Positions 1 to 10,599 of a stretch of DNA of 64,000 bases are shown here, piece by piece (within the stretch, counting starts at the first letter, position 1; each line of letters opens with the position of its first letter). This stretch comes from Ambrosia x helenae (taxonomy: Eukaryota; Streptophyta; Magnoliopsida; Asterales; Asteraceae): positions 15,869,573 to 15,933,572 of the forward strand of contig CM061234.1 of the NCBI GenBank assembly GCA_030844895.1, in the 5' to 3' direction. Made by a program: the position numbers and the translations under genes. The notes beneath the pieces were generated by a model, which had not been told where the DNA came from, made no database searches, and worked only from the letters and a program-made list of their open reading frames with translations.

Positions 1-608
1 TGTTTTAAATTTTACAAAAATTTTAACCACCTCACACTTAATTCTTTTACACAATTTTAAATTAATAATAGTAATATATGTGTGTGCAAAGAAAAGTGGG
101 CAAGTCAAAAGGAACATGTATCTCCCCTTTTTGTCTTCCAACAGTCTGCGTGCGGTCGATCCCCGCAGCTGCCTTGTCTGCCTTCTTGAGAGAAACCACT
201 TGGCATGAACTTCAATAGTTTGTTAGTAACGAAAATAAAAATAAAAACAAGTTACTGGTCCTAATGCCGAGAGGGCATACCTGAATGATAGAAAGTATCA
301 AGAGTGAACGACCATACCTGATGGTTCTTGACGGACTCGTCTACCATATGCACCAACCTCTCAACTTATTCATCCTAAGCTACTGATCTGGGCTGCCTCC
401 ACGGCAGCGCCACGTTTCACGTCTTTGGCTGCAAAACGCGTGATGCTCAGACTTCTTCCTTTCTGACCTCTTGGACTCTGGTGGTGTTTCTCTTTCGCCC
501 ATTCTTCTTTCTCCATCCAGTCCTCTGACGACGGTCCCAGTAGTTATCTATCCACTTGGTGTTGTCAAGCCCTACCGCTGATTCTTTCGGTAGTGCTACT
601 GTTGTACC
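1..608. other. No gene recognised
   Basis: I see no host exon here. Read on the minus strand, the right part continues the frame of the adjacent retrotransposon protease scrap but is broken by several stops, so it may be decayed polyprotein sequence. The left 130 bases are AT-rich. Confidence 0.4.
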
Positions 609-833
609 TTAGGCTTTCTTCAGTTGATAATCTAGTTGCCTATCAATGAAGTGGGCCACGTCAAATGGGTCTCTAGCCTCGTATTCTCTTCCACCAGCTG
701 TGTAGTGCAACTTCCCTATTTTGATAAGCAAGTTTTCGACAATTCTCTCGGGTTTCTTTATGGTACCATCCGCCAACTCAATCGTAGCTATCAACGGTCG
801 CGAGTCGCCCAAATTGAGTTGCTTGTAAAACAC
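609..833 (-). pseudogene. Gypsy-type retropepsin fragment
   Basis: A 74-residue minus-strand frame resembles the C-terminal half of the aspartic protease region of Ty3/gypsy polyproteins. It has a LNLGDSRPLIATIELADG block followed by IVENLLIKIGKLHY, matching the usual 'LADRSIKxPxGIVEDVLVKVGKF' pattern of that family. The catalytic D-S/T-G triad is not in this piece, and no reverse transcriptase follows in the expected direction. It is therefore an isolated relic. I infer family membership from the motif pattern only. Confidence 0.55.
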
Positions 834-842
834 AAATCATAA

Positions 843-1396
843 GTGGTGCGATAGAGAACTGAAATCCACGTAATTTTACGGATATAAATACAAAAAGCTA
901 CAAACTTTCAACTACCTACCACAACCCTGTTGGAAATGGTGTTCAATTATCGATTAATAATGCAACTATTAAAGTACGATCCAAAACGTTACACTTTGGG
1001 CTGTGAACATAGAAATAATATTTTAAGTGTTAAATATTATTAATCATGAATAACTTCGTTTAAGAAATGAATATTTAGTGAAATAATTATTGAGAAGATT
1101 ATTACGAATTATCGATGATAATTTTTAAAGAAACAATTAATTGGGAAATGGATTAATTAATTAGATTAGTTATTACGGCATTATCGAATAAACATTGTCC
1201 GATATTTAAAGGTGATTGATAATTCTTGTTGGGCGATAATTAGATATTGGTTAATTGGTGTGTGTGTCATTTAGAAGTTGAACGATAATGTGTGTTTTAT
1301 TATTTGATAATAAAACATAATCTATAAAGTTTATTAATTAAATATTATAATAAAACCTTTATGGGATAAGTGGTCCCATGAAATATAAGTATTATA
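843..1396. other. AT-rich intergenic stretch
   Basis: Very AT-rich sequence with many short ATTAAT/TTATTA words and no open frame of note. A TGTTGG at about 928 could be a Copia-type LTR start, but I could not pair it with another end. Confidence 0.35.
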
Positions 1397-1650
1397 AGAG
1401 CATTCACAACCCGTCCACCAAATTATGTGAGGGGTTCACTTAAATTATATGGGGGTGTGAGTGATTGTGAGTGGAGGAAAGAGAAAATATTTGGTGAAAA
1501 ACTGTTCACTCATATATTTGAAAAGCTTATGTTCACCCCTATATATATTTTAATATTTTTGTAAGTGGTTGTGAGTGAGCAGAGAGAAAATATAATGATA
1601 AAAGTATGAAAAAGTATTATTATTTTAATTAGGGATGGGTTGTGAATACT
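1397..1650. mobile_element. MITE, Tourist/PIF-Harbinger-like
   Basis: The ends form imperfect terminal inverted repeats: AGAGCATTCACAACCCGTCC on the left, and on the right the complement of GGGATGGGTTGTGAATACT. Each is flanked by ATA (1394-1396 and 1651-1653), a 3-bp duplication typical in size for Tourist elements. The body is AT-rich and non-coding. It abuts the LINE, and its right end supplies the GTG that opens the downstream reading frame, so that apparent start is not a genuine LINE start. Confidence 0.65.
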
Positions 1651-1719
1651 ATAACTAATTACAGTTTCAAAGAAAATGGGAACACCCCGAAGCCTATTCC
1701 GGTGAATATTCAGGTAAGG

Positions 1720-2016
1720 TTAATGAAATTTTATGTAACGAATCTTCCTGGCCGATGTAGCGATGCGGATCTAGCGGGATCTTTGAGGGAATTTGGAATA
1801 ATTTATGACATCTATATAGCAAGAAAAAGGGACAAGGGAGGGAATAGGTTCGGGTTTGTTTCTTTGCTGGATGTGAAAGATCGGGGAGAAATGGAGAAGA
1901 AGCTTTCCAGTAATCGGATGGGAAAATATAGATTGAAGTTTAATGTGGCAAGATTCGTCTTGGAGGAAGACGAGATTAATACTCATGATCCGAGTAGGGA
2001 GAGAATGAAGAAATAG
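1720..2016 (+). pseudogene. LINE ORF1 fragment with RRM domain
   Basis: The frame encodes an RRM: RNP2-like FYVTNLPGRCSDADL, then IARKRDKGGNRFGFVSLLDV, where the GFGFV-type RNP1 is seen as NRFGFVSL. This resembles ORF1 nucleic-acid-binding proteins of plant L1 LINEs. A stop at 2014-2016 ends the frame. Similar but shifted coding potential continues to about 3480 (for example 2201-2659), so the rest of ORF1 is frameshifted. It would have bound element RNA in the retrotransposition particle. No promoter or intact start is visible. Confidence 0.7.
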
Positions 2017-3489
2017 GATGATGGGAGGGATAATCAAAGGGAGCTGGGTGCCTTTGGAAGAATTCTAGAGAAATCGTCGGCGAGGAGCAACTTTTCTTTC
2101 AAGGACATTGTGACAGGGGATCGGATGGTGGAGGTAGCGGAAGAGGTTTTGGCGTTTGAAAACATGGTTGGAAGAGCTTTGATAGTGCAGATGGCAAATT
2201 TTGAGAAGTGTAAAAGATATATTGAAGGAAATGGGTTTGGTTGAAGATGTAGTCAGATACCTAGGTGGTCTGTCGGTGATGATTTCATTCAAGAGCAATG
2301 ATCATGATATTATGGCCAGAGATGAAATGCTAAGAAGGAAGGAGATTTTTGTGTCGATAGAGATATGGAAAGGTCAAATGGTTAAGTACCAAAGGATTGC
2401 TTGGCATAGATTATATAGGGTTCCTTTACAACTCTTGAAGAATAGTGTTTTGAATGATGTTGGTAAGATCTTTAGGAATATTGTAAAACAATCAAAACAT
2501 GAAAGGGACAACGTTGATGTGTCATATCATTATGTCGAGGTATTAGTGGATCACAGGAAGCAAGTTAATGAGGAGGTTGATCTCCGGTGGCGAGGTAAAT
2601 GTTTCAGAGTCTGGTATCGAAGGAACCGGGGGAGTGGCTACCAAAATTTTGAATGGTAGTAGGGGAGGAGAAGGGCGGTCTGAAAGTATGGAGGAGTAGC
2701 CAATACCAATGCAAACGGAAAAGGTTGAGACGGAAAATGAGGTGCCAGGAAATGTAGTGCAACCGGTAGAAGAGTAAGTACAATCCGGGAATGTTTTACA
2801 ACTGGAAGAAGAGCATGTGCTGGTGATGGTTTCTGATCTATCAATCAGTAATTCGGATGAAGAGGTTTCAGTGACGGTTTCTGACAGGTCAAACGGAGGA
2901 ATGTGTTTTGGAAATAGATATTGGCATTAATGGTGAAGAAGGTGTCTTAAAGGGTAACGAGGAAATCAAGGAGAATGATGGAATGAGGGGGGGGGTTCCA
3001 ATTATGGGAAAAGGGAGTGAGTGGATTCCTTAAAATGTGGAGGAATTAATATGGGATGCGATAATATAAATAAACGTAAAAAGTATGTTTATAAAAGTCA
3101 AATGGGTCGGTCCTCTATTGATAATTACAATAGCAGCAATAAGCGGCATGTTAAGGAACAAAGAACATTAGGGGAAGATCCATTTGGCTGGGATCTGTTT
3201 ATATTAATCCAAGATCAAAATGTCGTAAAAAAAGGTTCTCATTAGGTTCCACTTTCAAATTCTTTTCAGGATCCGGTACATGAAGAGTCAGGAGACGATG
3301 ACCAGATGGACGATTTTGTAAAGGCTGGCGAGAGGGTTAATCATGATGAAAGGAAACGGTTGAGTAGAGAGATTCACGAGAAAACGTCGCTGGGGTTAAA
3401 ATTTGGAGCACAATTAACAGGTTTCGATGGTCTTGTTCGGGAAACGGTTGAGGCGGATGGCTTACAAAATGGTAATAGATAAATGGGGT

Positions 3490-6256
3490 TGGTAATTTTG
3501 ATTACTCTAGAGTTTGGAGTAGTACAAATTATGAGGTAGATGTGGTCGAGGCTTCGGGTAGGTCAGGAGGTTTGGTAAATATTTGGAACCCTAAGAAATT
3601 TAAGAAGATTTCATCATTGGAAAATCAGAATTTTTATTTAACAACGGGTTCTTTAGTGGAAGATGGGACGGTGGTAAATATGATTAATGTGTAGTTGTGT
3701 ACGCGCCGCAAAAAGTGGTAGCGAAACGTGCACTTTGGGACATGTTGAAAGGAGTGATTCAATGTAAAATGGGTTTGTGGGTTCTTCTTGGGGATTTTAA
3801 TGCGGTCAGATGTCAAGAGGAAAGAAAGAACTCTCGGTTTACCAAACTTAGTGCGAGGGGTTTTAATTCATTTGTTGATGATGTCAGTTTGCAAGAGTGG
3901 TGTATGTGGGGGAATCGGTATACTTATATGGTGAATAGAGAAAATGATTTTAAGATGAGTAAAATCGACAGGGTCCTAGTCTGTCAGATTTTCTTTAATA
4001 GGTGGCGTTTGGCGTGTTTGAGGGCATTACCTAGGGAATATTTGGATCATTGTTCGTTACTGTTAACAATGGTTGATTCTAATTATGGAGCTAAGCCTTT
4101 CCGATTGTTTAACTCATGGTTAGATAGGGAGGGGTGTGAGGAGGTGGTGATTAAATCTTTAGAAAGATGTGAATTTGAAGACCCCCAGATATTGTTATTG
4201 CAAAAAAGTTCAAGGTAATTAGGGGGCTGTGGGAGAATGGTGGATGGAGGTTCTGAAGAAAGAAGGGGGTGATCTAGCCGCCTTCAAAGAAGATATTGAA
4301 CGGATTAAAAAACTTATGGAGGAGCGTGAATTAGAAGAGTAAGAGTCTTGGGTGTGGGAAGAGTGTAAGAAGGGGGTGGATCAAATCAACTTGTATAAGA
4401 ACAGAGACTTACAACAGAGATATCAGGTGAGATGGGCTACGAGTGGGGATGATAACACAACTTTCTTCCATGGCTTTATAAATGGTAGAAAGGTTTCAAA
4501 TGCGATTCCAGGTCTTATAGTGGAGGGTGAATGGGTGTCAAAGCCATCCTTGGTTAAAAAGGATGTGCTTAGATATTTTAGGAGGCATTTTTTTTAACCA
4601 TCATAATAGAAGATCGGGTTTAATGTACAGTAACTTGAAGCAGGTGGATGGAGAGTGTAGGGAGGATCTTATAGCTCCTTCCTCTAAAGAGGAGATTTGG
4701 GATGCCGTTTTTTATTGTAGGTCTGATAGAGCTCTGGGGCCGGAAGGTTTCAACTTCAGGTTGGTAAAGCATTTTTTGAGGTATCTAGAGGAGGACTTTT
4801 TTAGACTTATGAATACTTTCCATGGAACGGGAGTCATAAGCAGAGGGTGTAGTACATCCTTTATTTACCTTGATTGCTAAGTCTAAGACAGCGGTGGGAT
4901 TAAAGGACTACAGGCCTATTAATCTTGTGGGTGTATCAAGCAAGGTAATTTCGAAGGTGATGGCATGTAGGATTAAGAAGGTTATTGGTATGGTGATTTC
5001 TGAGACACAATCCGCCTTTCTGAAAGATAGATGTATTTTGGATGGCGCTTTAATTATAAACGAGTTGATTGGATGGTTGAAGAAGAACAGCAAATGTGCT
5101 TTTTTATTGAAGTTAGATTTTGAAAAAGCATATGATAATGTTAGCTGGGATTTCTTGATCTCCATTTTAAGTAAAATGGTTTCCTACTAAATGGTGTTTG
5201 TGGGTTAAGGGGATTTTAGAGTCTGCAAGATCCGCATTTTTGGTAAACGGGTCACCAACGTATGAATTTCAGTGTGAGAAGGGTCTTAGGCAAGGAGACC
5301 CGTTATCTTCTTTTCTGTTCCTTATTGTTATGGAGGCGTTGGCAAGTATGCTATTTAAAGCGAGTGAGTTGGGCGAGCTGGAAGGTATTAGAGTGTCGTA
5401 TGGAGGTCCTGTTATGTCACAACTTTTTTATGCAGCCGACGCTATTATAATGGGGAATTGGTCTTTAGAGAATATTGAAAAAGTGGCGCGGCTTCTTAGA
5501 ATTTTTCATATGTGTTCCGGTATGAAAATAAATATTCATAAGTCGCAATTGTTTGGGTTGGGGAGTTAATGGAGAAGAGATTGATAGATTGGCGGCTATT
5601 GTTGGTTGTAAAGTGGCCGTGAGACCTTTTGTTTACTTGGGGATTATGGTAGGAGCAAACATGAATAGGTTAGAGCATTTGAACCCGGTGATTGACACTA
5701 TAAAATCCCGATTACAATCCTGGAAGGCAAAAACACTATCAATTGGGGGAACACTGACTCTTATTAAGGCGGTCTTCTCAATTCTTCCTATCTATTTCTT
5801 GTCTATGTATAAAGCCCCGGTGGGAGTGATAAATAAAATCGAGAGCATCATGAAGCACTTCTTATGGGAAGTACAAATGATGGGAGGAAGCTCCATTGGG
5901 TGGCTTGGAAGGTGGTTACTGCTACTAAAAAAGATGGGGGTTTGGGAGTTTTTAACTTGGAAGATGTTAACACCGCCTTATTGACAAAATGGGCTTGGAG
6001 ATTCAAGCAAGAGAGGGATAATTTGTGGTGTAAGGTTATAGAGGCGATCCATGATGGACGGGGTAGGTGGGTGTTTCTGCCTATTCAAAATAAGTACCCA
6101 GGTTGTTGGAAATCCCTAGCTATGTTCCTGGAAAAGGTGAAGCTTGATGGGAAAGGGATTGATAATTATATCAAATGCAAGGTGGGGAAGGGGGAGGGGG
6201 TCCGATTCTGGAAAGAATTATGGTTGGGAGCTACAAAACTTATAGACCGATTGTAA
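3490..6256 (+). pseudogene. LINE ORF2 (endonuclease/RT) pseudogene
   Basis: Pieces lie in shifting frames. The central and C-terminal endonuclease appears at about 3490-4218, with WVLLGDFNAV as the conserved GDFN block. Reverse transcriptase follows: KLDFEKAYDNVSWDFL at 5104-5150, GLRQGDPLSSFLF at about 5280-5320, and a catalytic box read as FYAADAII at 5424-5448. The canonical box is F/Y-A-D-D, so here the first catalytic Asp is Ala (codon 5435-5437). At least five frame breaks separate the pieces (around 4220, 4600, 4870, 5190 and 5560). It cannot encode an active enzyme. Confidence 0.85.
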
Positions 6257-6323
6257 CATTATGTATTTTTCCTCAATTTTTAATAAATACAGTTCCCCGA
6301 GTTTATTCATCTTTGTCTAGGTT

Positions 6324-7499
6324 TGATGACCGTCTGTCGTCAAGGGTCATACAAAACCTAAATAACCTAGGTAGCCAGGGTAAATAGGGAATATCGAATC
6401 CACGAGGAGCATGTGGTTAATATCACATAAATTATTTGTTCGTCTAATCTAGTTAACAAATAAATATAAAAATACAATTATGAAGTTTGCTAGTTTTATC
6501 TTTTTGTTTGTTTTATAAAAATGTTGAAATGATAACAAAATAATCTAAATAAATAATAAAGATAAATGTAACTTCTACCCGGGATCCTATTTGTATAATA
6601 TTGCAACCTATTCGATTTAACTACAAGAACACCACATAGACATGGCCTTGGTTATCCTGTCACAATAACTAGCTATCCTGTCACAATAACTATTCAGATT
6701 GAAATAATAACTAGGGACATGTTTTCAACATAAACCGTACGCCTAATTATCCCTATACAAATATCAACCCACCTCCCTATGATGCCAGAAATCACAGTTA
6801 ATAGATAAATTGCTTCAAATATAAGCAAGGTTTATTCAATCCAACACAAGTAGTAAAAATATTAGTTCATACATAATCAAAACGAGTTCAGAATACAAAA
6901 TCAATACAAAGATTCACCCGGGGGAAATCACGTATAACTTAACCGCTCATGGTTATAGTAGAAACCTCCATCTTCTTTCCCTTTGTGCGAACTTAGGCAG
7001 CCAAAAGGCTGCTCCTTCGTAAATCCCTTCTGTTCCTCTCGTGCCCTGCGATGTCCACCCCAAAATATTCCAGCCGTACAATATATAAACCCTTTGGGCG
7101 TCCCTTCAAAATTCTCTAATGGACTTCCCTTTTCTTTTTGTGGATAACTCGGTTTAAATCATTGGCCCACCAACAATCCATTACAATTGGTCCATTTATT
7201 ATTCTTGTTTTGTCAAATGATGTCGAGGCTGCCAAAATAATATCAACACAAGATTGTTTTTAGTTTCCTTTAATTATCAAAACAACCACCATCTCATTTT
7301 ATTTACTAAATATAATATAATTATTAACATTTTATTTTATCTCTAGTTTAATCATTTTAGCACGTTTTCTTTTATAACCCAGAACAACTACAAAACACAT
7401 GTACACTAAAAAATAACTACAACCGACTAAAAGCACACAATAAAAGACTCAAAAGTATACATGATTAACATATTAACAAGGTGTGTTTCACAACACATC
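6324..7499. mobile_element. TG..CA-type element inserted in the LINE (solo LTR-like)
   Basis: A 1,176-bp segment begins TGATGACC and ends ACACATC, and is flanked by AGGTT on both sides (6319-6323 and 7500-7504), a perfect 5-bp duplication. The first and last bases form a short TGATG/CATCA inverted end, as in LTRs. There is no coding capacity and no internal long direct repeat. The stretch 6350-6420 (TATCGAATCCACGAGGA) resembles a motif I have seen often in dispersed plant repeats. I cannot assign the family. It could be a solo LTR or a TRIM-like element. Confidence 0.55.
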
Positions 7500-7504
7500 A
7501 GGTT

Positions 7505-7720
7505 TTCTTCTTCTTATTAGTATTAATCAATATTTCTTTTTTTCTAAATACACAAATAATATTGATATTATTAATAACATTTTCAAGCCTTACATTTTAT
7601 AAAATGTTCAAAACAAGTGTTTAATAATATTTTCTTTCATTTATATTAACCTTTGATATAATATAAATGAGTTGATGTTACAAAAATCTATAAAAAAAAA
7701 ACTAGTTTTAAAAAAAATGT
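7505..7720. other. AT-rich flank, no gene
   Basis: TTC/TTA-rich sequence with an A-run at its right end, which may be the tail of the adjacent minus-strand SINE. No coding signal is seen. Confidence 0.35.
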
Positions 7721-7721
7721 T

Positions 7722-7805
7722 GTTAACAAGACTCGAACCCGAGTCTGGAAGCGGGTTGGATTAAGCACACATCAACACAAACCACTAGACCAAACACCAA
7801 ATTGT
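7722..7805 (-). mobile_element. tRNA-derived SINE head
   Basis: Read on the minus strand, this has a Pol III A box TGGTCTAGTGG (7792-7782) and a B box GGGTTCGAGTC (7740-7730), spaced about 50 nt apart as in tRNA-like SINE heads. It does not fold as a proper tRNA cloverleaf, having no credible anticodon arm. A/T-rich sequence follows on the 3' side (plus-strand 7680-7720). It is a SINE head rather than a functional tRNA gene. Confidence 0.6.
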
Positions 7806-8079
7806 GATATATTCTGGATTCGATATTTATTTATAAATATACTCTTTTTCCCATCAAAGTCAAGCCAAGTCAAAACCCACTTCATCCAACACATTGATTC
7901 AAAAATCAATGCTCCTAAACCTGTTAATGGAAACTATCTTGATTGATTCTTGACCCACAAGTCCATCCTCGTCGATTACAGCTTGCAATTTCATATAATC
8001 ATTCCTAAATTAAACGAATTTCACGCGTTCATATTAACTTTTTGGTCAAATATCCAATTCGATGATCTAAAGTTTTATA

Positions 8080-8087
8080 CTATAAAT
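8080..8087 (+). promoter_or_regulatory. Candidate TATA box
   Basis: CTATAAAT is followed by a pyrimidine/A-rich leader (CATCCTCTACAACC...) ending in a possible splice donor near 8220. It could be the U3/R boundary of the LTR whose 3' end is at 10035, or a captured gene promoter. No coding exon follows. Confidence 0.35.
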
Positions 8088-8286
8088 TGAAACATCCTCT
8101 ACAACCTAAAAGAGCCGAAAATCCTAAACCCATTCTCAATTCTCTCTGTAATCATCTAAAACTCCCGTAATTAAGCAAGTTTGACTTTCTGTTGACTCAC
8201 GATTTGGAAGCCTTAGCAACTGGTATGGTATGGTTCGATTCTTTATTTCTGCAAATTAGTCGGACCTTGTTAATCTTCAACCATGT

Positions 8287-8496
8287 GATTAATTGGGTTT
8301 TAATCGCGTGATTTATCGGATATGAATTCTAGGGTTCCAATGTCTTTATTTGGGGAAGATGACTTGAATGTGATTCTGGTTAAATACGTTTTCGAAACAA
8401 TTCTATACACAAAATAGATCTAGCCCAGTTGGTAACACGTTTGGATGATGAGGTTTGGAGCGGCTATGGTCACAGGTTCAATCCCCACCCCAACCT
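8287..8496 (+). repeat. ~210-bp direct repeat, copy 1
   Basis: This segment recurs at 14683-14890 with only scattered differences, in the same orientation. The repeat starts at a shared GATTAATT and ends just after a tRNA-like B box. One explanation is that the second copy is the remaining piece of the 3' LTR of the gypsy element whose 5' LTR contains copy 1, with the region between gag and LTR deleted at that short homology. Confidence 0.75.
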
Positions 8497-8500
8497 TCGT
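8413..8500 (+). mobile_element. tRNA-derived SINE head within the repeat
   Basis: A box TAGCCCAGTTGG (8421-8432) and B box GGTTCAATCCC (8475-8485) are in tRNA-like spacing, followed by a T-rich run. The intervening sequence does not make a tRNA anticodon stem. The same head is present in the second copy at 14813-14877. Confidence 0.6.
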
Positions 8501-8969
8501 TTTTTTTTTCTTTTTTTATCCTTCATATTTATATTGTTATTATATAAATAGTTAGTTATTAATTTTTAAATAATGTTTAAAATACCTAAACTAGTCTAAA
8601 AATCTTATAAAAATTATTTCAAGTTTATTAAACTCAAATTTTTTATAAAATAATTTTTATTTCCGAAAATTATTATTTAATTATTATTTTTTTACATTTC
8701 TTATTTTAATCATAAATAATTCATTATAAATCAGTTTTTAATCATTTTTATACCAAAATTTCAGAAAAATTATTTCAAATATTTTAGATCTATAATATAA
8801 ATTTTATCCTCAAAAAAATATTATTTATGTATTTGTAAGCAATTAAACTTGTTCTTAACATAATAAATTCATAATAAATCCGTTTTACATCATTTTACCT
8901 CCAAAATTTCATACAAATTATTTTATATAATTTAGATCAGAAATATCATTTTTCTTTCTGTAATTGATG

Positions 8970-8972
<3 letters not shown>

Positions 8973-9009
<37 letters not shown>
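8973..9009. repeat. (AT)n microsatellite
   Basis: Uninterrupted AT dinucleotides over about 36 bases in an AT-rich LTR context. Confidence 0.95.
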
Positions 9010-9011
<2 letters not shown>

Positions 9012-9219
9012 TATTGTTTACTGATTTGATTTAATATGGTTAATTGATTATTAAATCTCTAATTACGAAAATAAATCATTAAAAATTATTTTCACACATT
9101 ATTATCATTGTACCAAAACCTTGAACCAAATTTTTATAAAAACATCTTTATTTGAATTATTTTATAGATTTCTCTTTTATTACTTAATTAGCAATTATTC
9201 CATTAAAATATAGACAATC

Positions 9220-10035
9220 ATCAATCCCAAATTAGAAACCCTAGAATACCTTTAGACTAGAAAACTTAGACTATTAAGTTTTTCCCAACACTTATTTTAT
9301 TGTCTTGAAAATAGGGTAATACTTGGGAACGTTTGGGCCACCTTTAGACTATTTCAAAGGAATCAATACTTTTGCTAAGGTGAGTTTACATAGCCTCTTT
9401 TTACTACATTTTTGGTGTGAAACATGTTTAAAACATTCTTGATACAATAGCAATTACTCATTCTCATTATGTTGAAACTTGTTGATTCATTTTGACTGTA
9501 ACAAAAAGACACGGTACAATCATTAACATTGATCAAGCCGCCTGTTTAGATTATAGCGCTATAGGTCTGACAAACCCATCCCCCCGCATAAATTCAGAGA
9601 TGATCGAAAACAGTTACACTTTTACTAACTTGCGAGTTAGGTCTCAGTCGACACAAGGTTTGATTGTACAAAAGACGCATGTTACATGTCGGACTCATAC
9701 ATTATTCATTGTTATATCTCAATTGTGATTGCAACACAAAATATTGTTTTCTATTACATGCAAAAACCTATGTATTTTCACTAACTATTTATAGTTGACC
9801 CCCATCTTTCCAACTTAACATGTTTTAGGATTTTACTTGCTATTGGAAATTGTACAAGTCTTGGAACACATAGGAGCTTTGGACCTAGTTATACGATTCA
9901 AGGTTATGTAATCATTAATTTGTATGACGATTGTAAATCCTTTAATATATTCAACTTTCATTTAGTACCATGAGCTATTGAACAATCATCACTACGTGAC
10001 AGCTTGATGTTTCCGCCATCGGTTGGGGTGTTACA
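9220..10035 (+). mobile_element. 3' part of a gypsy 5' LTR
   Basis: The segment ends in GGGTGTTACA at 10035, and a methionine-initiator-tRNA primer site begins four bases later, so this is the right end of a 5' LTR. The left end is uncertain; the LTR may extend back to about 8 kb. AAGGTGAGTTTACATAGCC near 9377 is shared in style with the LTR at 18650 (AAGGTGAGTTTCACGGCC), suggesting related families. Confidence 0.6.
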
Positions 10036-10038
10036 GAT

Positions 10039-10050
10039 TGGTATCAGGGC
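10039..10050 (+). promoter_or_regulatory. Primer binding site (tRNA-iMet type)
   Basis: TGGTATCAGGGC lies three bases after the LTR end. It differs by one base from the usual initiator-Met PBS TGGTATCAGAGC. It marks the start of the internal region leading to gag. Confidence 0.8.
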
Positions 10051-10599
10051 CATGGTTATAGGGAATTAGGTTATTAGATAAATAATCTAGTCTATAACCC
10101 TAGGATTTTAACCAATACTTGCTCTCCTTACTTACAACTCTACTTGTTTCTATTCTCTATCTCCATCCTACTTCTTATCCCTACCTTAGCCCCTACAAGA
10201 TGATTACTCTCCATCACTGGATCTAGCCTTAGACTAATAGGACAGAATTCTTAGGTCCTTACCTGAACTGCCTTGATATCTCGTCGAACCTCTATATTCT
10301 AATAACGAACACGTGCAATCTGGAAGGGTGGATGCCTGTATTCTGAGTTTTCTGTCGAGGACTGGCATTGCATATAAATCCAAATCAGACGAGGGACCCG
10401 TATGCCTAGCTGGGAATTCTCAGGATGAGTGTTCAATTATAGGCTAAAGCATGTCTTCACTATGTTATTAGAATCTCGAAACTTTGATAAGTCAACGTTA
10501 TCGTTCATTCGTTTTAATTAATGAATAAATGATTACACTCCTCATTATATCGCATTACCCTAATCTATGCCTCATTGAAATCTTCATTGTATTTCTTTT

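Larger units (their letters stand above)
1651..6323 (+). mobile_element. Degenerate LINE (non-LTR retrotransposon)
   Basis: ORF1 with an RNA recognition motif is followed by an ORF2 containing endonuclease and reverse transcriptase, the layout of plant L1-type LINEs. Both ORFs are broken by several frameshifts and stops. The 5' part of the endonuclease and the C-terminal zinc-finger region are missing. The recognisable protein stops where another element is inserted at 6324, and no LINE sequence is recognisable beyond that element. It was therefore probably truncated before or during that insertion. Confidence 0.85.

Noticed and set aside
1642..1720. Apparent start of LINE ORF1
   Set aside because: The GTG and first residues lie in the right end of a MITE, so it is not a genuine translation start.
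7722..7805. Possible tRNA gene
   Set aside because: A and B boxes are present but there is no cloverleaf or anticodon arm; a SINE head is the better call.
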